A stretch of DNA of 64,000 nucleotides from Candidatus Peregrinibacteria bacterium RIFOXYB2_FULL_33_20 (GTDB lineage: Bacteria; Patescibacteriota; Gracilibacteria; UBA1369; GWF2-33-10): the NCBI GenBank assembly GCA_001788835.1, contig MFXK01000013.1, positions 1 to 64,000 on the forward strand, given 5' to 3'. Position 1 is the stretch's first letter; each line of letters begins with the position of its first letter. Of the stretch, positions 34,058 through 44,314 are shown piece after piece. The translations under genes and the position numbers were made by a program. A model generated the notes under the pieces. That model saw only the letters and a program-made list of their open reading frames with translations, was not told the origin of the DNA and made no database searches.

Positions 34058-36487
34058 TTAATAATCATAATCATAATCATCAGAAACAGTATCTAATTGA
34101 AATATTTTATCAATAATATAGGATCCTTCACCACGAGTTAAAGCGTAATTAATATCATCAACTCCATAAGGCATTAATTCGAATTTATAGGCAATTTGAA
34201 GGTAAGGTATATACCATGGAATTAATGATGGAGCTTGCCAGATTTCATATTTATAAAGGGTTAAGGCAATTTTGAAAGCAGCTGTTAATGAAATTTGATT
34301 TTCTGGATAAAGATATTTCTTGTCATTAATTTCTGTGCCAGAAATAGCTTTTTCTTCTTGTGCGAAAGCAATATATGCAGAATCGCCATCAGTATAATTT
34401 ATGTCTTCAAAACAATTTTCTTTACAACCCATATAATTTTTTTCAAAAGTTTTTACTTTTTCTCCTTTATCTCCAGTTAAACTTTTTACAGCCCAAATGA
34501 TGAAATCTTTTCTTGTTAGATTTGCAGTTGGGGCAAATTTTTCAGGTATTGTTGCTCCAAAAACTGAATTTTGTGCTAGTTCTTTAATATTTTCTTCATA
34601 CACATAATTTTCAATATCCGTCAAAGTTTGACCTTTTGCTTTGCTGAAATCAGGTACTATATACATACCAGTTCCTTTGTTCTCAAATTGCAATGCCTTC
34701 AAAATGTTTTGAACTTTAGTAATATTTGTTGCAAATTCCTCTATTTTATCAGAATAAGTGATAGATAAATATGAATCAGAAGATAAGTTGATATATATAT
34801 TTGTTGTGTATGAAGCGGTAGAAGAATCGTTGTAGTAATCATATTCATAAGTATAGTAGAATCCTTTCAATCCATCGATTTTTAAAGCTCCTTTTGAAAT
34901 AAATGAATAATATGAAGCACTTAAATATGAGTCCAAACTTTTAATTGTATCTTTTTTGAATAAATCAAAATCATTTTTATATTTTTCATCTTCATATGAA
35001 CTTAAATACATTTCAAGATAGAAATTTGAATCTAGTTTCTTGACAAAATTTGCTCCGAAATACATTACACCATCCCATTCAAAAGTAGCATCATTTAAAT
35101 AAATTTCATTTTTTAAATCTTGAGGAAGATTTACTTTGATATATGGATTTTTATTAGTAAGTGTGTAGATAGGTGTGTAATTTATTTTTGACATATCAAC
35201 TTCAAATGAAGCGATGATTTTCTTTACATCATCTAATTTTTTTTCATCTGCAGTAGAGTATTCATAAGCTAATGAAATAACTTTGTCTCCATATGGAATA
35301 TAGTAAGTTATAGAGCTGATTTTGCCTAATGTCCAAAATTCCAATGATTTTGTTTCAATTACGGCATCATATTTTTCATTTAATTTAGTTTTTTCGTATT
35401 TGTATTCATCATAGCTAGAGGAAAGAGAGCTTTGGTCTTCGCGATATTTCATAACATCATCCAAAGTTACATCATATCCATAAGAAGTTGTAGCAATAGA
35501 TACATAAATTATCGAATTTTCTTCATATTTATTTGGAAAAATTGTAACGCTATTTGAATATCCAGATGAATACGAACTTTGATCGTCAAAAGCTCCTTCA
35601 AGAGAATTACCAGTTTCCCATCCATTAATTATAGAAATTTGATATGGAGGATAGTCGTTCTGATAAAAACCTTTCTCATTTGCATTAATATATGTTTGCA
35701 TCAGTGAAATAAGTTTTTCATTTGCAATTTTATTTACCTGAGGATCAAGTTTAATATTGTCTGTAATCCAAGTGGAAGCTTCAGTAATAGGTAAAAAATA
35801 TCCAAGAGTTTCAGATGAATAACTTGAATTAACATAAGTAGGAATACCAACTAAATTTCCGTTTGCATCAATAGCAGTACCTCCAGAATTTCCAAATGAA
35901 ATTTTCGCATCAGTTTTTAAATATGAAATTGAATCTATATCGAGTGAACCACTGATAATGCCTTCAGTTACAGTTAAAGTTTTTCCGCCAATATCCGGAT
36001 AGCCAAGTACGGTCAGTTTGTCGCCGGTTGCCGGTACAGTAGAATTGATATAAGGCAGATAGAAGTTAAAACTTATTTGATTGCCTCTGGCATCAGTTGG
36101 ATCCATTTTTAGCAAAGCTAAATCTAAATCAACATTTCTTTCAATCACTGAAGCGGAAAATTCGCAAACTGGATTTTCGATGTCATTTGCTTTTGTTAAA
36201 CAAATTTGAAAAGCATCATATGGTTTGGTTGAATCATAATAATCCTCAATAACATGATTGTTTGTAAGGATAGTCCCATTGTCATCAATTAAAGTTCCAG
36301 ATCCAAGTGAATCAGCAACTAAATTGCCATCATAATCGAGAGTAAAAGTATGGATTTTGACGGTAGGGAGATAAGCGGAGGAAATGTCGGTGGGAAGATA
36401 AGTGCTGGCGGCAGAGGAAAAGAAAGGAATGAATAACAAAATAGAGAATAGAGAATAGAAAATAGAGCGAAAGTGGTTTTTTTTCAT
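34058..36487 (-). CDS. Secreted trypsin-like serine protease with C-terminal S-layer-homology-like region
   Basis: Signal peptide; GSGTLIDDNGTILTNNHVI, DLDLALLKMD, FGNSGGTAIDANGNLVGIPT; C-terminal FEDINYTDGDSAYIAFAQEEKAISG. Confidence 0.85.
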   Translation of the reverse strand: MKKNHFRSIFYSLFSILLFIPFFSSAASTYLPTDISSAYLPTVKIHTFTLDYDGNLVADSLGSGTLIDDNGTILTNNHVIEDYYDSTKPYDAFQICLTKANDIENPVCEFSASVIERNVDLDLALLKMDPTDARGNQISFNFYLPYINSTVPATGDKLTVLGYPDIGGKTLTVTEGIISGSLDIDSISYLKTDAKISFGNSGGTAIDANGNLVGIPTYVNSSYSSETLGYFLPITEASTWITDNIKLDPQVNKIANEKLISLMQTYINANEKGFYQNDYPPYQISIINGWETGNSLEGAFDDQSSYSSGYSNSVTIFPNKYEENSIIYVSIATTSYGYDVTLDDVMKYREDQSSLSSSYDEYKYEKTKLNEKYDAVIETKSLEFWTLGKISSITYYIPYGDKVISLAYEYSTADEKKLDDVKKIIASFEVDMSKINYTPIYTLTNKNPYIKVNLPQDLKNEIYLNDATFEWDGVMYFGANFVKKLDSNFYLEMYLSSYEDEKYKNDFDLFKKDTIKSLDSYLSASYYSFISKGALKIDGLKGFYYTYEYDYYNDSSTASYTTNIYINLSSDSYLSITYSDKIEEFATNITKVQNILKALQFENKGTGMYIVPDFSKAKGQTLTDIENYVYEENIKELAQNSVFGATIPEKFAPTANLTRKDFIIWAVKSLTGDKGEKVKTFEKNYMGCKENCFEDINYTDGDSAYIAFAQEEKAISGTEINDKKYLYPENQISLTAAFKIALTLYKYEIWQAPSLIPWYIPYLQIAYKFELMPYGVDDINYALTRGEGSYIIDKIFQLDTVSDDYDYDY

Positions 36488-36604
36488 AATATTTTTTGTA
36501 AAATAAAGATTATATAATGTTAAAGTAACTTAATTTATTGGCATTTTCTATTGACTAAAAATAAATTTTAAGTATAATTAAAAATATTTTTTAAAAAAAA
36601 TAAA

Positions 36605-37618
36605 ATGAATGAGTTACCCCAGGAGCTAGGAGAAATTAATGAAGCAATGTTAAGGCAGGCTCTATTAATACAATTACAACGGTCTGGATTAAGTATTGAA
36701 AATTTAATTGGACTTTCAAAGGCAGAGAGGGGCGGTAGGTCTGATAAGAATAAACAGTTGGCATTGGTAAGCAGTTTTGTTAGAGAAGCTTTGGCGATAC
36801 GATTGGAAGAAGAAACTGTCGGGCATTCACTTATGCCTGATGAATTTGGTAGATTTTTTGCGGATCAAATATCGGTTAAATCTAAAACGCCTGATGAAGC
36901 TAGTTTAAGGGAGAAAGTATGGCGGTTGTTGTGGGATGAGTATGTAAGAGAATTTAAAGGTGAGCAAAAAAAACTACATTTCCAGAAAGTATTAAATGAC
37001 CTATTAACCATAAAAGATGAAAATGCTTTTTTAATTAATCTTTGCACTTTGATCAATTTTTTTCCTAATATGGCCGCCTTAGAAATTGAACATTTCATTG
37101 TAGATTTATATGAGAATCAGCGACAAGAAAGGTTGCCCGCTTTTGTTACACGAAGAATTGAGGCTTTGAAAACAGAAGATGAAGAGGAGGGATTGCAATT
37201 AATGGCTGCTGTTAATCAATTTGTTATAGATTTAATAGGATCCAGTGGCTTTGAGATTGTACAGCAGTTAGAACATGATTCGAAAAATATGGTAGTGAAG
37301 GAATTGCGTGATACTATTTTGAAATCTTCTGATGCTAAACGAAAAAAATTTATTCGTGATATGAAAAGGCCTGGAGCAGTTTCTTTAAAAAGGGGGAATG
37401 TAGTTTTTGATGGACAGGCGTTAAAAGAGCTTATTGGTTTTTTGATTAAATATTCGGATAATGATAAAGCTCAGGTACAGGTGTATGGACATAATATTAC
37501 TGTCGGAGAACTTGTCAGGATTGTGTCTTCTGCTATTTTGAAATTTGAGACAAAACCCAAAATTGCTAATGAGAATGTTGATATTCAATTTGTAGTAGAA
37601 GCGGTGAAAGGGTTGTAG
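36605..37618 (+). CDS. Hypothetical protein
   Basis: 337-aa ORF, no recognised motif. Confidence 0.65.
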   Translation: MNELPQELGEINEAMLRQALLIQLQRSGLSIENLIGLSKAERGGRSDKNKQLALVSSFVREALAIRLEEETVGHSLMPDEFGRFFADQISVKSKTPDEASLREKVWRLLWDEYVREFKGEQKKLHFQKVLNDLLTIKDENAFLINLCTLINFFPNMAALEIEHFIVDLYENQRQERLPAFVTRRIEALKTEDEEEGLQLMAAVNQFVIDLIGSSGFEIVQQLEHDSKNMVVKELRDTILKSSDAKRKKFIRDMKRPGAVSLKRGNVVFDGQALKELIGFLIKYSDNDKAQVQVYGHNITVGELVRIVSSAILKFETKPKIANENVDIQFVVEAVKGL

Positions 37619-37711
37619 GTTGTAAATATAAACTATCTTCGCAAAAATGGCAGTTCTTGATTTAATTATTTAGTCATGAATATGATATAATATGATAATT
37701 ATAATATTTTT

Positions 37712-38581
37712 ATGAGTTTAGATCAAAAATCTTTAAATAAAATAATTAGGACACATACCGGTAATCATGACGCAATTAGAGCGGAAGTTTTAGCTTGTGC
37801 ATTAAGAACATCTGAATTATTGCCTTTATTTGGAAGATTGAGATCTTATTTTGATGTTACGGAATTAAGGGAGAAAGTAAAATTTATTATGGAAAATGAA
37901 GAGCCAGGAGCATGGTTAAAAGATGTTTCACAAGCAAGAGTATTAATCCCTGATGAAGAATTAAGAGAGCGATTAATCTCTATACATAAAAGTTCTCCTT
38001 GGTCTTTTTATATTTATTCAAAGTATTTTTTTGATTTATTTCCTAATGAATTTTTTAAAAATTTACTTAGGTCGGGTCGAAATTTTTTATTAGATGACTC
38101 ATTAAGGCCAATATTTCAATTATATAATTCTGCTTATGGATTAGAATCTTTTCCACCAGACTTGAAAGAATTAATAGAGAATATGATTGAAGATACTACT
38201 TTAGCACAAGTTCGTATTGTAGAGCCTGGAGATCCTGGGTTTGGTTGTGGTGGTATGGATAGAAATTTTTATGAAGCTGTAAATAGAAGAGAAGGGGTAT
38301 GTGTGATTAATGGGCAATTAATTGCTAAGCGTTTTCATGTAAAAGGCGAAGAAAAAGCTAAAAAAGTAACTTATGTATCAAAGAATACAGTTCGAACAAA
38401 AGATGGCTGTGTTTTATGGAAAAATTTTGTGTATGCACCTTCAGAGGGTCAGCATCAAGTAGTAATAGATGCTATAACTAGAGGTGACATGGATATACAA
38501 CTTGATGATGTATCACTTAAACCTATTCGACCGACAATTGGACTTGATACTCAACGTTTATTTGATATTCTTAAAAAATAA
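37712..38581 (+). CDS. Hypothetical protein
   Basis: 289-aa ORF, no recognised motif. Confidence 0.65.
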   Translation: MSLDQKSLNKIIRTHTGNHDAIRAEVLACALRTSELLPLFGRLRSYFDVTELREKVKFIMENEEPGAWLKDVSQARVLIPDEELRERLISIHKSSPWSFYIYSKYFFDLFPNEFFKNLLRSGRNFLLDDSLRPIFQLYNSAYGLESFPPDLKELIENMIEDTTLAQVRIVEPGDPGFGCGGMDRNFYEAVNRREGVCVINGQLIAKRFHVKGEEKAKKVTYVSKNTVRTKDGCVLWKNFVYAPSEGQHQVVIDAITRGDMDIQLDDVSLKPIRPTIGLDTQRLFDILKK

Positions 38582-38625
38582 TAAAATTGATTATTCTGTT
38601 AAATCATTAAAAGATCTTATATAAA

Positions 38626-38889
38626 ATGATTACAGTTATTTATCATAAAGATTTTATTAAGCATTTTAAGAAATTGCCAAAAAATATTCAATGCAAAGCG
38701 GTACACCTTGAAGATTTATTTCGAGATAATCCTTTTCATCCAAGTTTGTATACAAAAGGATTGGCGGGTCCATTAAAAAGATTATTTTTATTTAGAATCA
38801 CAAGAGAATATCGTATTATCTTTACTTTTAGTTCTCAAAATGAAGTGTTGTTTCTTGATTTAGCACATAGAAAGGATATTTATAGGTAG
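38626..38889 (+). CDS. RelE/YafQ-like mRNA interferase toxin
   Basis: HKDFIKHFKKLPKNIQCKAVHLEDLFRDNPFHPSLYTKGLAGPLKRLFLFRITREYRIIFTF...VLFLDLAHRKDIYR. Confidence 0.8.
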   Translation: MITVIYHKDFIKHFKKLPKNIQCKAVHLEDLFRDNPFHPSLYTKGLAGPLKRLFLFRITREYRIIFTFSSQNEVLFLDLAHRKDIYR

Positions 38890-38906
38890 TGAACTTCATT
38901 AAAATC

Positions 38907-38967
38907 TTGCTTTATGAGCAAAAGTTTTGTATAATTTAAATAAGTTTCGTGTATAGACGAAACTTAT
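38907..38967 (+). promoter_or_regulatory. Strong sigma-70-type promoter followed by 11-bp inverted repeat
   Basis: TTGCTT (38907-38912), 17-nt spacer, TATAAT (38930-38935); ATAAGTTTCGT-gtatag-ACGAAACTTAT at 38940-38967, just before ATG 38989. Confidence 0.75.
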
Positions 38968-38988
38968 CAATTAATTATACTTTATTTC

Positions 38989-40197
38989 ATGCATGTACGA
39001 ACAAAATATGTTGAAAAAATCACACCTTATATAAATAAACCTGTTATTAAGGTTATTACTGGTATGAGAAGGGTTGGTAAAAGTGTTTTTTTGAAACAGA
39101 TAATGGATTTTTTAAAAACAAAGAAAGTTAATAAAAGAAATATCCTTTATATTAATAAAGAATCTTTGGATTTTGATTTTATCAAAGATTATCATGATTT
39201 GAATTCTTTTGTAAAAAAAGAATTTGTTAAGGTAAGTGGTAAAAAATATTTATTTATTGATGAAGTGCAGGAAATAAAATTTTGGGAAAAAGCTGTTATT
39301 TCTTTTTTTACAGAAAAAAATATTGATATTTATATTACAGGTTCAAATGCTCACCTCTTGTCGTCTGAACTTGCAACTTATATCTCTGGAAGATACGTTG
39401 AATTGCAAATTTTTCCATTAAGTTTTGAAGAGTTTTTGGAATTTAGATCTGATAAAAAAAATACTATAGATGATGAATTTGCTAATTTCGTAAAGTATGG
39501 AGGATTGCCTGTAATACATGAATTTGAATTAAAAGAAGATGTTATTTATCCATATGTGTTTGCTATATATAATACAATTTTAATGAAAGATGTGATTTTG
39601 AAATATGAAATAAGAAATCCGCAATTGCTTGAAAATATTACAAAATTTGTTTTTGATAATATTGGGAATGTGTTTTCGGCAAAAAAAATATCAGATTATC
39701 TTAAATCGCAAAAAATCAAGGTGGGGGTTGATACAATTCAGGATTATCTTATGTATTTAACGTCTACTTATATGATTAGTAAAGTTTCTCGCTATAATAT
39801 TAAAGGTAAAAAAAATCTTGAGATTAATGAAAAATATTTTCTTGGTGATATTGGGATTAGGCATGCTTTGATTGGATATAGAGATTCTGATATAGCTGGG
39901 ATTTTGGAGAATATTGTTTTTCTTGAGTTAAAAAGAAGAGGGTATAAAGTCTCAGTTGGTAAAATATATGATCTTGAAGTTGATTTTATAGCTGAGAAAG
40001 AACATGAAAAAATATACGTTCAGGTAAGTTATTTATTGTCTTCAAAGGAAACTATTGAAAGAGAATTTAATTCTTTGAGAAAAATTAAAGATAATTATCC
40101 AAAATATGTATTAACAATGGATAAAATATTTGGAGAGGATTTTGATGGAATAAAAAGAATTAATATTATTGATTTTTTGTTAGCAAAAAATAATTAA
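38989..40197 (+). CDS. AAA family ATPase with DUF4143-like C-terminus
   Basis: VITGMRRVGKSVFLKQI Walker A, YLFIDEVQEIKFWEKAV Walker B, ITGSNAHLLSSELATYISGRYVELQIFPLSFEEFL. Confidence 0.88.
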   Translation: MHVRTKYVEKITPYINKPVIKVITGMRRVGKSVFLKQIMDFLKTKKVNKRNILYINKESLDFDFIKDYHDLNSFVKKEFVKVSGKKYLFIDEVQEIKFWEKAVISFFTEKNIDIYITGSNAHLLSSELATYISGRYVELQIFPLSFEEFLEFRSDKKNTIDDEFANFVKYGGLPVIHEFELKEDVIYPYVFAIYNTILMKDVILKYEIRNPQLLENITKFVFDNIGNVFSAKKISDYLKSQKIKVGVDTIQDYLMYLTSTYMISKVSRYNIKGKKNLEINEKYFLGDIGIRHALIGYRDSDIAGILENIVFLELKRRGYKVSVGKIYDLEVDFIAEKEHEKIYVQVSYLLSSKETIEREFNSLRKIKDNYPKYVLTMDKIFGEDFDGIKRINIIDFLLAKNN

Positions 40198-40282
40198 AAT
40201 TTATTATAATTTTAAATTTTTTTATTAAATTTAGCTTGTAAAGCGGAGTTTTTATATATATAATTTTGGCGAAAAATAACTC

Positions 40283-40325
40283 ACCCCAGCCCTCTCTTAA
40301 AAAAGAGGGAGGAGGATTTTGGACG
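40283..40325. repeat. Palindrome-like dispersed repeat (CTCACCCCAGCCCTCTCTTAAAAAAGAGGGAGGAGG...)
   Basis: CCCTCTCTTAAAAAAGAGGG stem-loop in the intergenic gap; reverse frame reads PPPSFLREGWGEL. Confidence 0.7.
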
Positions 40326-40345
40326 GGGTACAATAACAATTTTTT

Positions 40346-42862
40346 ATGCAAAAAAAACTTAAAATTGCGTTGTTGTGTGGTGGGCCTTCTTTGGAGAGAG
40401 GAATTTCTTTGAATTCAGCGAGAAGTGTTTGTGATCATTTGAATGGAGATGACATTGAAGTTTTACCGATTTATTTTGATCATTTTAAAAATGCTTATGA
40501 GATTTCTAGAGCACAGCTTTATTCTAACACTCCATCAGATTTTGATTTTAAGCTGAAATCAGAAGCTAAGCCTTTGTCTAAAATTGGTTTGAAAGATTTT
40601 CTTAAATCGGTTGATATGGCTTTCCCTGTGATGCATGGTAAGTTTGGTGAGGATGGAGGGATACAGAGAATTTTGGAAAAATATCAAGTTCCATATATAG
40701 GTTCTGATTATAATGCGTGCAGAAAATGTTTTGATAAGCACTTAGCAAATGAATTTATTAAAGAAAATGGCTTTTTTACTGTTCCATCTATAGTTTTGAA
40801 ATCTCATTTGAATGATCATAAGAAATTATTGAATAATTTTTTTATTCAGAATAACTTGAAACGTGCTGTAGTGAAACCTTCAAGCGGGGGATCGAGTATT
40901 GCAGTTTTTTCTGTTTCAAATGCAAAAGAGGCTTATGAAAAAGCTAAATTTATTTTTAATAAAAAAATAGATACGAATGTTGTTGTTGAACCTTTTTGTG
41001 AAGGTAAGGAATTTACAGTTATCATTTTGCAAAATCGTTTTAGTCTTCCTGTTGCAATTATGCCAACAGAAATGGAAATGGATTACAGAGATCATCAGAT
41101 TTTTGATTATCGGAAAAAATATTTGGCAACCAATCAGGTTAAATATCATTGTCCTCCTAGATTTGATAATGATGTTATTGAAAAAATCCAGATTCAGGCT
41201 GAACAGCTTTTTAAACTTTTTGGAATGCGTGATTTTGCAAGATTTGATGGATGGCTTTTAAATGACGGTAATATCTGGTTTTCGGATTTTAATCCTGTCA
41301 GCGGAATGGAACAAAACAGTTTTCTTTTTCAACAAAGTAGTCAAATAGGAATGAGTCATAGGGATTTGCTGAGGTGGGTGGTTGAGAGTGCTGGGAGAAG
41401 GGAGGGGATAGAATATGGAATATGGAATGGAGGAAAGTGTGAAGGTGTGAAGAAGGGGAAGAAAGGATGTAAGTTAGAAGTGAGTAATCAGAAGTCAGTT
41501 CGAACCGATTACTATTCCCAACCCACAGCTTACAGCCCACAGCCCATAGCCCACAGCTTACAGCTCATCCCTGTCAACGTCCTTTTTGGTGGTTCGACTG
41601 CTGAGCGTCAGGTTTCTTTGATGAGTGGAACGAATGTTTGGTTAAAGCTTCGAAAATCGAAAAAATATGAGCCGCATCCTTTTATTTTGGACAAGGAAAA
41701 TAATGTCTGGACTTTGCCGTATCGTTTTACTTTGAATCACACTGTTGAAGAGATTTTGGAAACTTGTGAGAAAGCAAAAGAATCTAAAGCAAGATTGTAT
41801 GTTTTGAAAAAAAGAGTTATTGAAAAACTTTTTCCATTAGCAAATCAAATTACTGAAGAAATTGGAATGCCTGAAAAAATGTCTTTGGATGAATTTATAA
41901 AAAAATCTAATTTAGTTTTTATAGCACTGCATGGTGGGATAGGGGAGGATGGCACTTTGCAAAAACTTTTAGATCAAAAAAAAGTAAAATACAATGGTTC
42001 AGGTGTTTTGGCGTCTCAGATTTGTATGGATAAATTTGAAACTTCTGAGCGTTTGAAATTACTTGAGAAAGATGGAATTTTTACTGCGAAAAAAGTTTTG
42101 GCTGATTTAGCTAAATTTAAAAATTTTTCCAAAAAAGATTTTGAAATTTATTGGAGATTTTTGCATAAGAATTTAGGATCTCAAACTGTAATTGTGAAAC
42201 CTAGAGATGATGGTTGCAGTGCTGGAATTGTGAGACTTTTTAAAGCCTCAGATTTAGAAAAATATATTGAGGCGGCATTGAAAGGCACTAAATTTATTAA
42301 ACCCGGTGTTTTTACAGAACAACATGGAATAATTGAAATGCCTTTGGTGCAAATGAAGCATTTGATGTTTGAAGAGTTTATTGAAACAGATAGGCCAAGA
42401 ATTATAAAAAATAAAATTAAATGGGGGCATAAAACAGGATGGATTGAGGTTACAGTTGGAGTTTTGGGCAAAGGAAAAAATATAAAAGCACTAAATCCAA
42501 GTTTAACTGTTGCTGAAGGAAATGTTTTAAGTTTGGAAGAGAAATTTCAAGGTGGAACTGGTGTGAATATTACGCCTCCGCCTCAACCATTTGTCAGTAA
42601 AAAAGCCATAGATTTAGCCAAAATTAGAATTGAAAAAGTAGCTCAATCTTTGAACATTTCAGGTTACGCAAGAATTGATGCCTTCATGCACATCAAAACA
42701 GGTGAATTGATAATTATTGAGGTTAATACTTTGCCAGGGCTAACACCATCAACCGTAATTTATCATCAAGCTTTAGCAGAAAATCCTCCGATGTATCCAA
42801 CAGAGTTTTTGGAGAGGATTATTGATCTCTCCAGGTTTTGGCAGGGTAATTTGGCCTTTTGA
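40346..42862 (+). CDS. ddl: Tandem fusion of two D-alanine--D-alanine ligase-like ATP-grasp modules
   Basis: Module 1: LLCGGPSLERGISLNSAR, FPVMHGKFGEDGGIQ; module 2: VNVLFGGSTAERQVSLMSG, LHGGIGEDGTLQ, VIVKPRDDGCSAG, IIEVNTLPGLTPSTV. Confidence 0.9.
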   Translation: MQKKLKIALLCGGPSLERGISLNSARSVCDHLNGDDIEVLPIYFDHFKNAYEISRAQLYSNTPSDFDFKLKSEAKPLSKIGLKDFLKSVDMAFPVMHGKFGEDGGIQRILEKYQVPYIGSDYNACRKCFDKHLANEFIKENGFFTVPSIVLKSHLNDHKKLLNNFFIQNNLKRAVVKPSSGGSSIAVFSVSNAKEAYEKAKFIFNKKIDTNVVVEPFCEGKEFTVIILQNRFSLPVAIMPTEMEMDYRDHQIFDYRKKYLATNQVKYHCPPRFDNDVIEKIQIQAEQLFKLFGMRDFARFDGWLLNDGNIWFSDFNPVSGMEQNSFLFQQSSQIGMSHRDLLRWVVESAGRREGIEYGIWNGGKCEGVKKGKKGCKLEVSNQKSVRTDYYSQPTAYSPQPIAHSLQLIPVNVLFGGSTAERQVSLMSGTNVWLKLRKSKKYEPHPFILDKENNVWTLPYRFTLNHTVEEILETCEKAKESKARLYVLKKRVIEKLFPLANQITEEIGMPEKMSLDEFIKKSNLVFIALHGGIGEDGTLQKLLDQKKVKYNGSGVLASQICMDKFETSERLKLLEKDGIFTAKKVLADLAKFKNFSKKDFEIYWRFLHKNLGSQTVIVKPRDDGCSAGIVRLFKASDLEKYIEAALKGTKFIKPGVFTEQHGIIEMPLVQMKHLMFEEFIETDRPRIIKNKIKWGHKTGWIEVTVGVLGKGKNIKALNPSLTVAEGNVLSLEEKFQGGTGVNITPPPQPFVSKKAIDLAKIRIEKVAQSLNISGYARIDAFMHIKTGELIIIEVNTLPGLTPSTVIYHQALAENPPMYPTEFLERIIDLSRFWQGNLAF
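41418..41570 (+). repeat. Composite dispersed repeat, copy 3, forming the inter-module linker of the ddl fusion
   Basis: ggaggaaagtgtgaaggtgtgaag...aaaggatgtaagttagaagtgagtaatcagaagtcagttcgaaccgattac then ACAGCCCACAGCCC-type tandem; encodes VSNQKSVRTDYYSQPTAYSPQPIAHSLQLI. Confidence 0.85.
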
Positions 42863-42869
42863 GGTGGTT

Positions 42870-44126
42870 TTAGATTTTTCCCAGCATGCTTTCCACCCAT
42901 TGGGTTTTTTCTGAATCTTGAAGTTGCTGAGCAAGGTCACGAAGTTTGAGATAGGTTGATTTTTTGGTTTTAGCCTGATCAAGAGTTTGAATATCTTTGA
43001 CCTGTTGATAGAATTTGAAAAAGTCTTTTTGCAGGCAGGCTCTGACCATCTCGTGTTTGCCAAGTTTTTTATAAATTTTGATAGCCTCTTTGGTGTTGTC
43101 TTTTTGATAATAATCATTTGCTTCGCTTAAGCTAACATTGGATTTTAAGTCAATGTCTCCGTGCAACGCAGCATAATAATGGGCTTTTTTGAAATTTTTA
43201 TTATTTAAATAATAAATGGCAGCATTATAGTAAGTTTTGAGTAATAAATTCCGATCAGAAGTTTGTTTTATGAAAAATATCGCGCTTTCGAAATTATTTT
43301 CACGCATTGAGGTAATAGCCAAGTTTTTGTAGGCAATTTCGAGATTTTTGGCCACTAGTTCTTTGTTAGAACTGATTTTGTAAGCTAGTTGGGAGATTTT
43401 TAATACTATTTTTGGCGAAATCTCTGTTTGTGTTTCCCGGGAATCGCTGATATCTAAAAGGTTGGTGGAAATTAATTCGGTGATGCTTAAAACCTGATTA
43501 TCTTTTTGATAATTGGCAAAATGTCCACTGGTAGCTTCGATATCCAGGTTTTCAAAATGAAGGCAGACATGCTCAGGTAAAATTTTAATTTTCAGATCAG
43601 TGATCGGGTATTTGAGAGCATAAAAATAGGCATAAAGCGTGGTAATTTGGTTACAATCGCCGATCAGCTTTTCTTTGGTTGGATCGTTGATGAGATGTCC
43701 GAAACTAGTTGATTCTTGATAAATAAATCTTTTGCCTGGTTCAAGATAACGCATAATCTGCCACAGATAATTAATCTCTTTTTCTTTGTAAACGGGAAAG
43801 GACAAATTATTTTGTTTCAGTTCTTCCATGATGATCGGGTTGAATTTTGTCGTATCATTTTCAACTTGCTTAAGAAAATCGGCTTTTAGTGCAATTAGAT
43901 TTGCATAAAGTTTCCGGCGATGTCTTTTCTTGAGATATTTATAACCCCGTGATTTCCATTCCAAATAGATATTAAGTATTGCCAAATCTTTTTGCATTAG
44001 GCTGGTGAGTTGTTTTTCCACTACATCGGCATAGCTATTTTTTTTGAGTTGACGTAAAAACTTTTTAATTTCTTTTTCAAAAGGATGAGCGTAGAAAAAA
44101 GATATGATAAAATTAATAAAATTCAT
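42870..44126 (-). CDS. Possible transglutaminase-like domain protein with TPR-like C-terminal helices
   Basis: GDCNQITTLYAYF (Cys), LPEHVCLHFENLDIEATSG (His/acidic) spacing resembles transglutaminase-like folds; helical repeats after. Confidence 0.45.
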   Translation of the reverse strand: MNFINFIISFFYAHPFEKEIKKFLRQLKKNSYADVVEKQLTSLMQKDLAILNIYLEWKSRGYKYLKKRHRRKLYANLIALKADFLKQVENDTTKFNPIIMEELKQNNLSFPVYKEKEINYLWQIMRYLEPGKRFIYQESTSFGHLINDPTKEKLIGDCNQITTLYAYFYALKYPITDLKIKILPEHVCLHFENLDIEATSGHFANYQKDNQVLSITELISTNLLDISDSRETQTEISPKIVLKISQLAYKISSNKELVAKNLEIAYKNLAITSMRENNFESAIFFIKQTSDRNLLLKTYYNAAIYYLNNKNFKKAHYYAALHGDIDLKSNVSLSEANDYYQKDNTKEAIKIYKKLGKHEMVRACLQKDFFKFYQQVKDIQTLDQAKTKKSTYLKLRDLAQQLQDSEKTQWVESMLGKI

Positions 44127-44314
44127 AAAGTTTTAATTCGTTTGTTGATTACACCGATATTATATCATTAAATAATAATGTTTTAAATTAAATACCTTGG
44201 GTTTTTGTGATTCGTGATCATGAATTTTTGACTTTTCTTGCACAAATTAATTTATCTGTTAATCTGAAATGTGCCTGGTAAGGAAAGATCGTTTTATAGT
44301 ATTTTTTAATATTT

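Noticed and set aside
40166-40351. Minus-strand ORF encoding MHKKLLLYPVQNPPPSFLREGWGEL...
   Set aside because: Intergenic repeat translated by chance; overlaps the ATPase 3' end and lacks a conserved-protein pattern.
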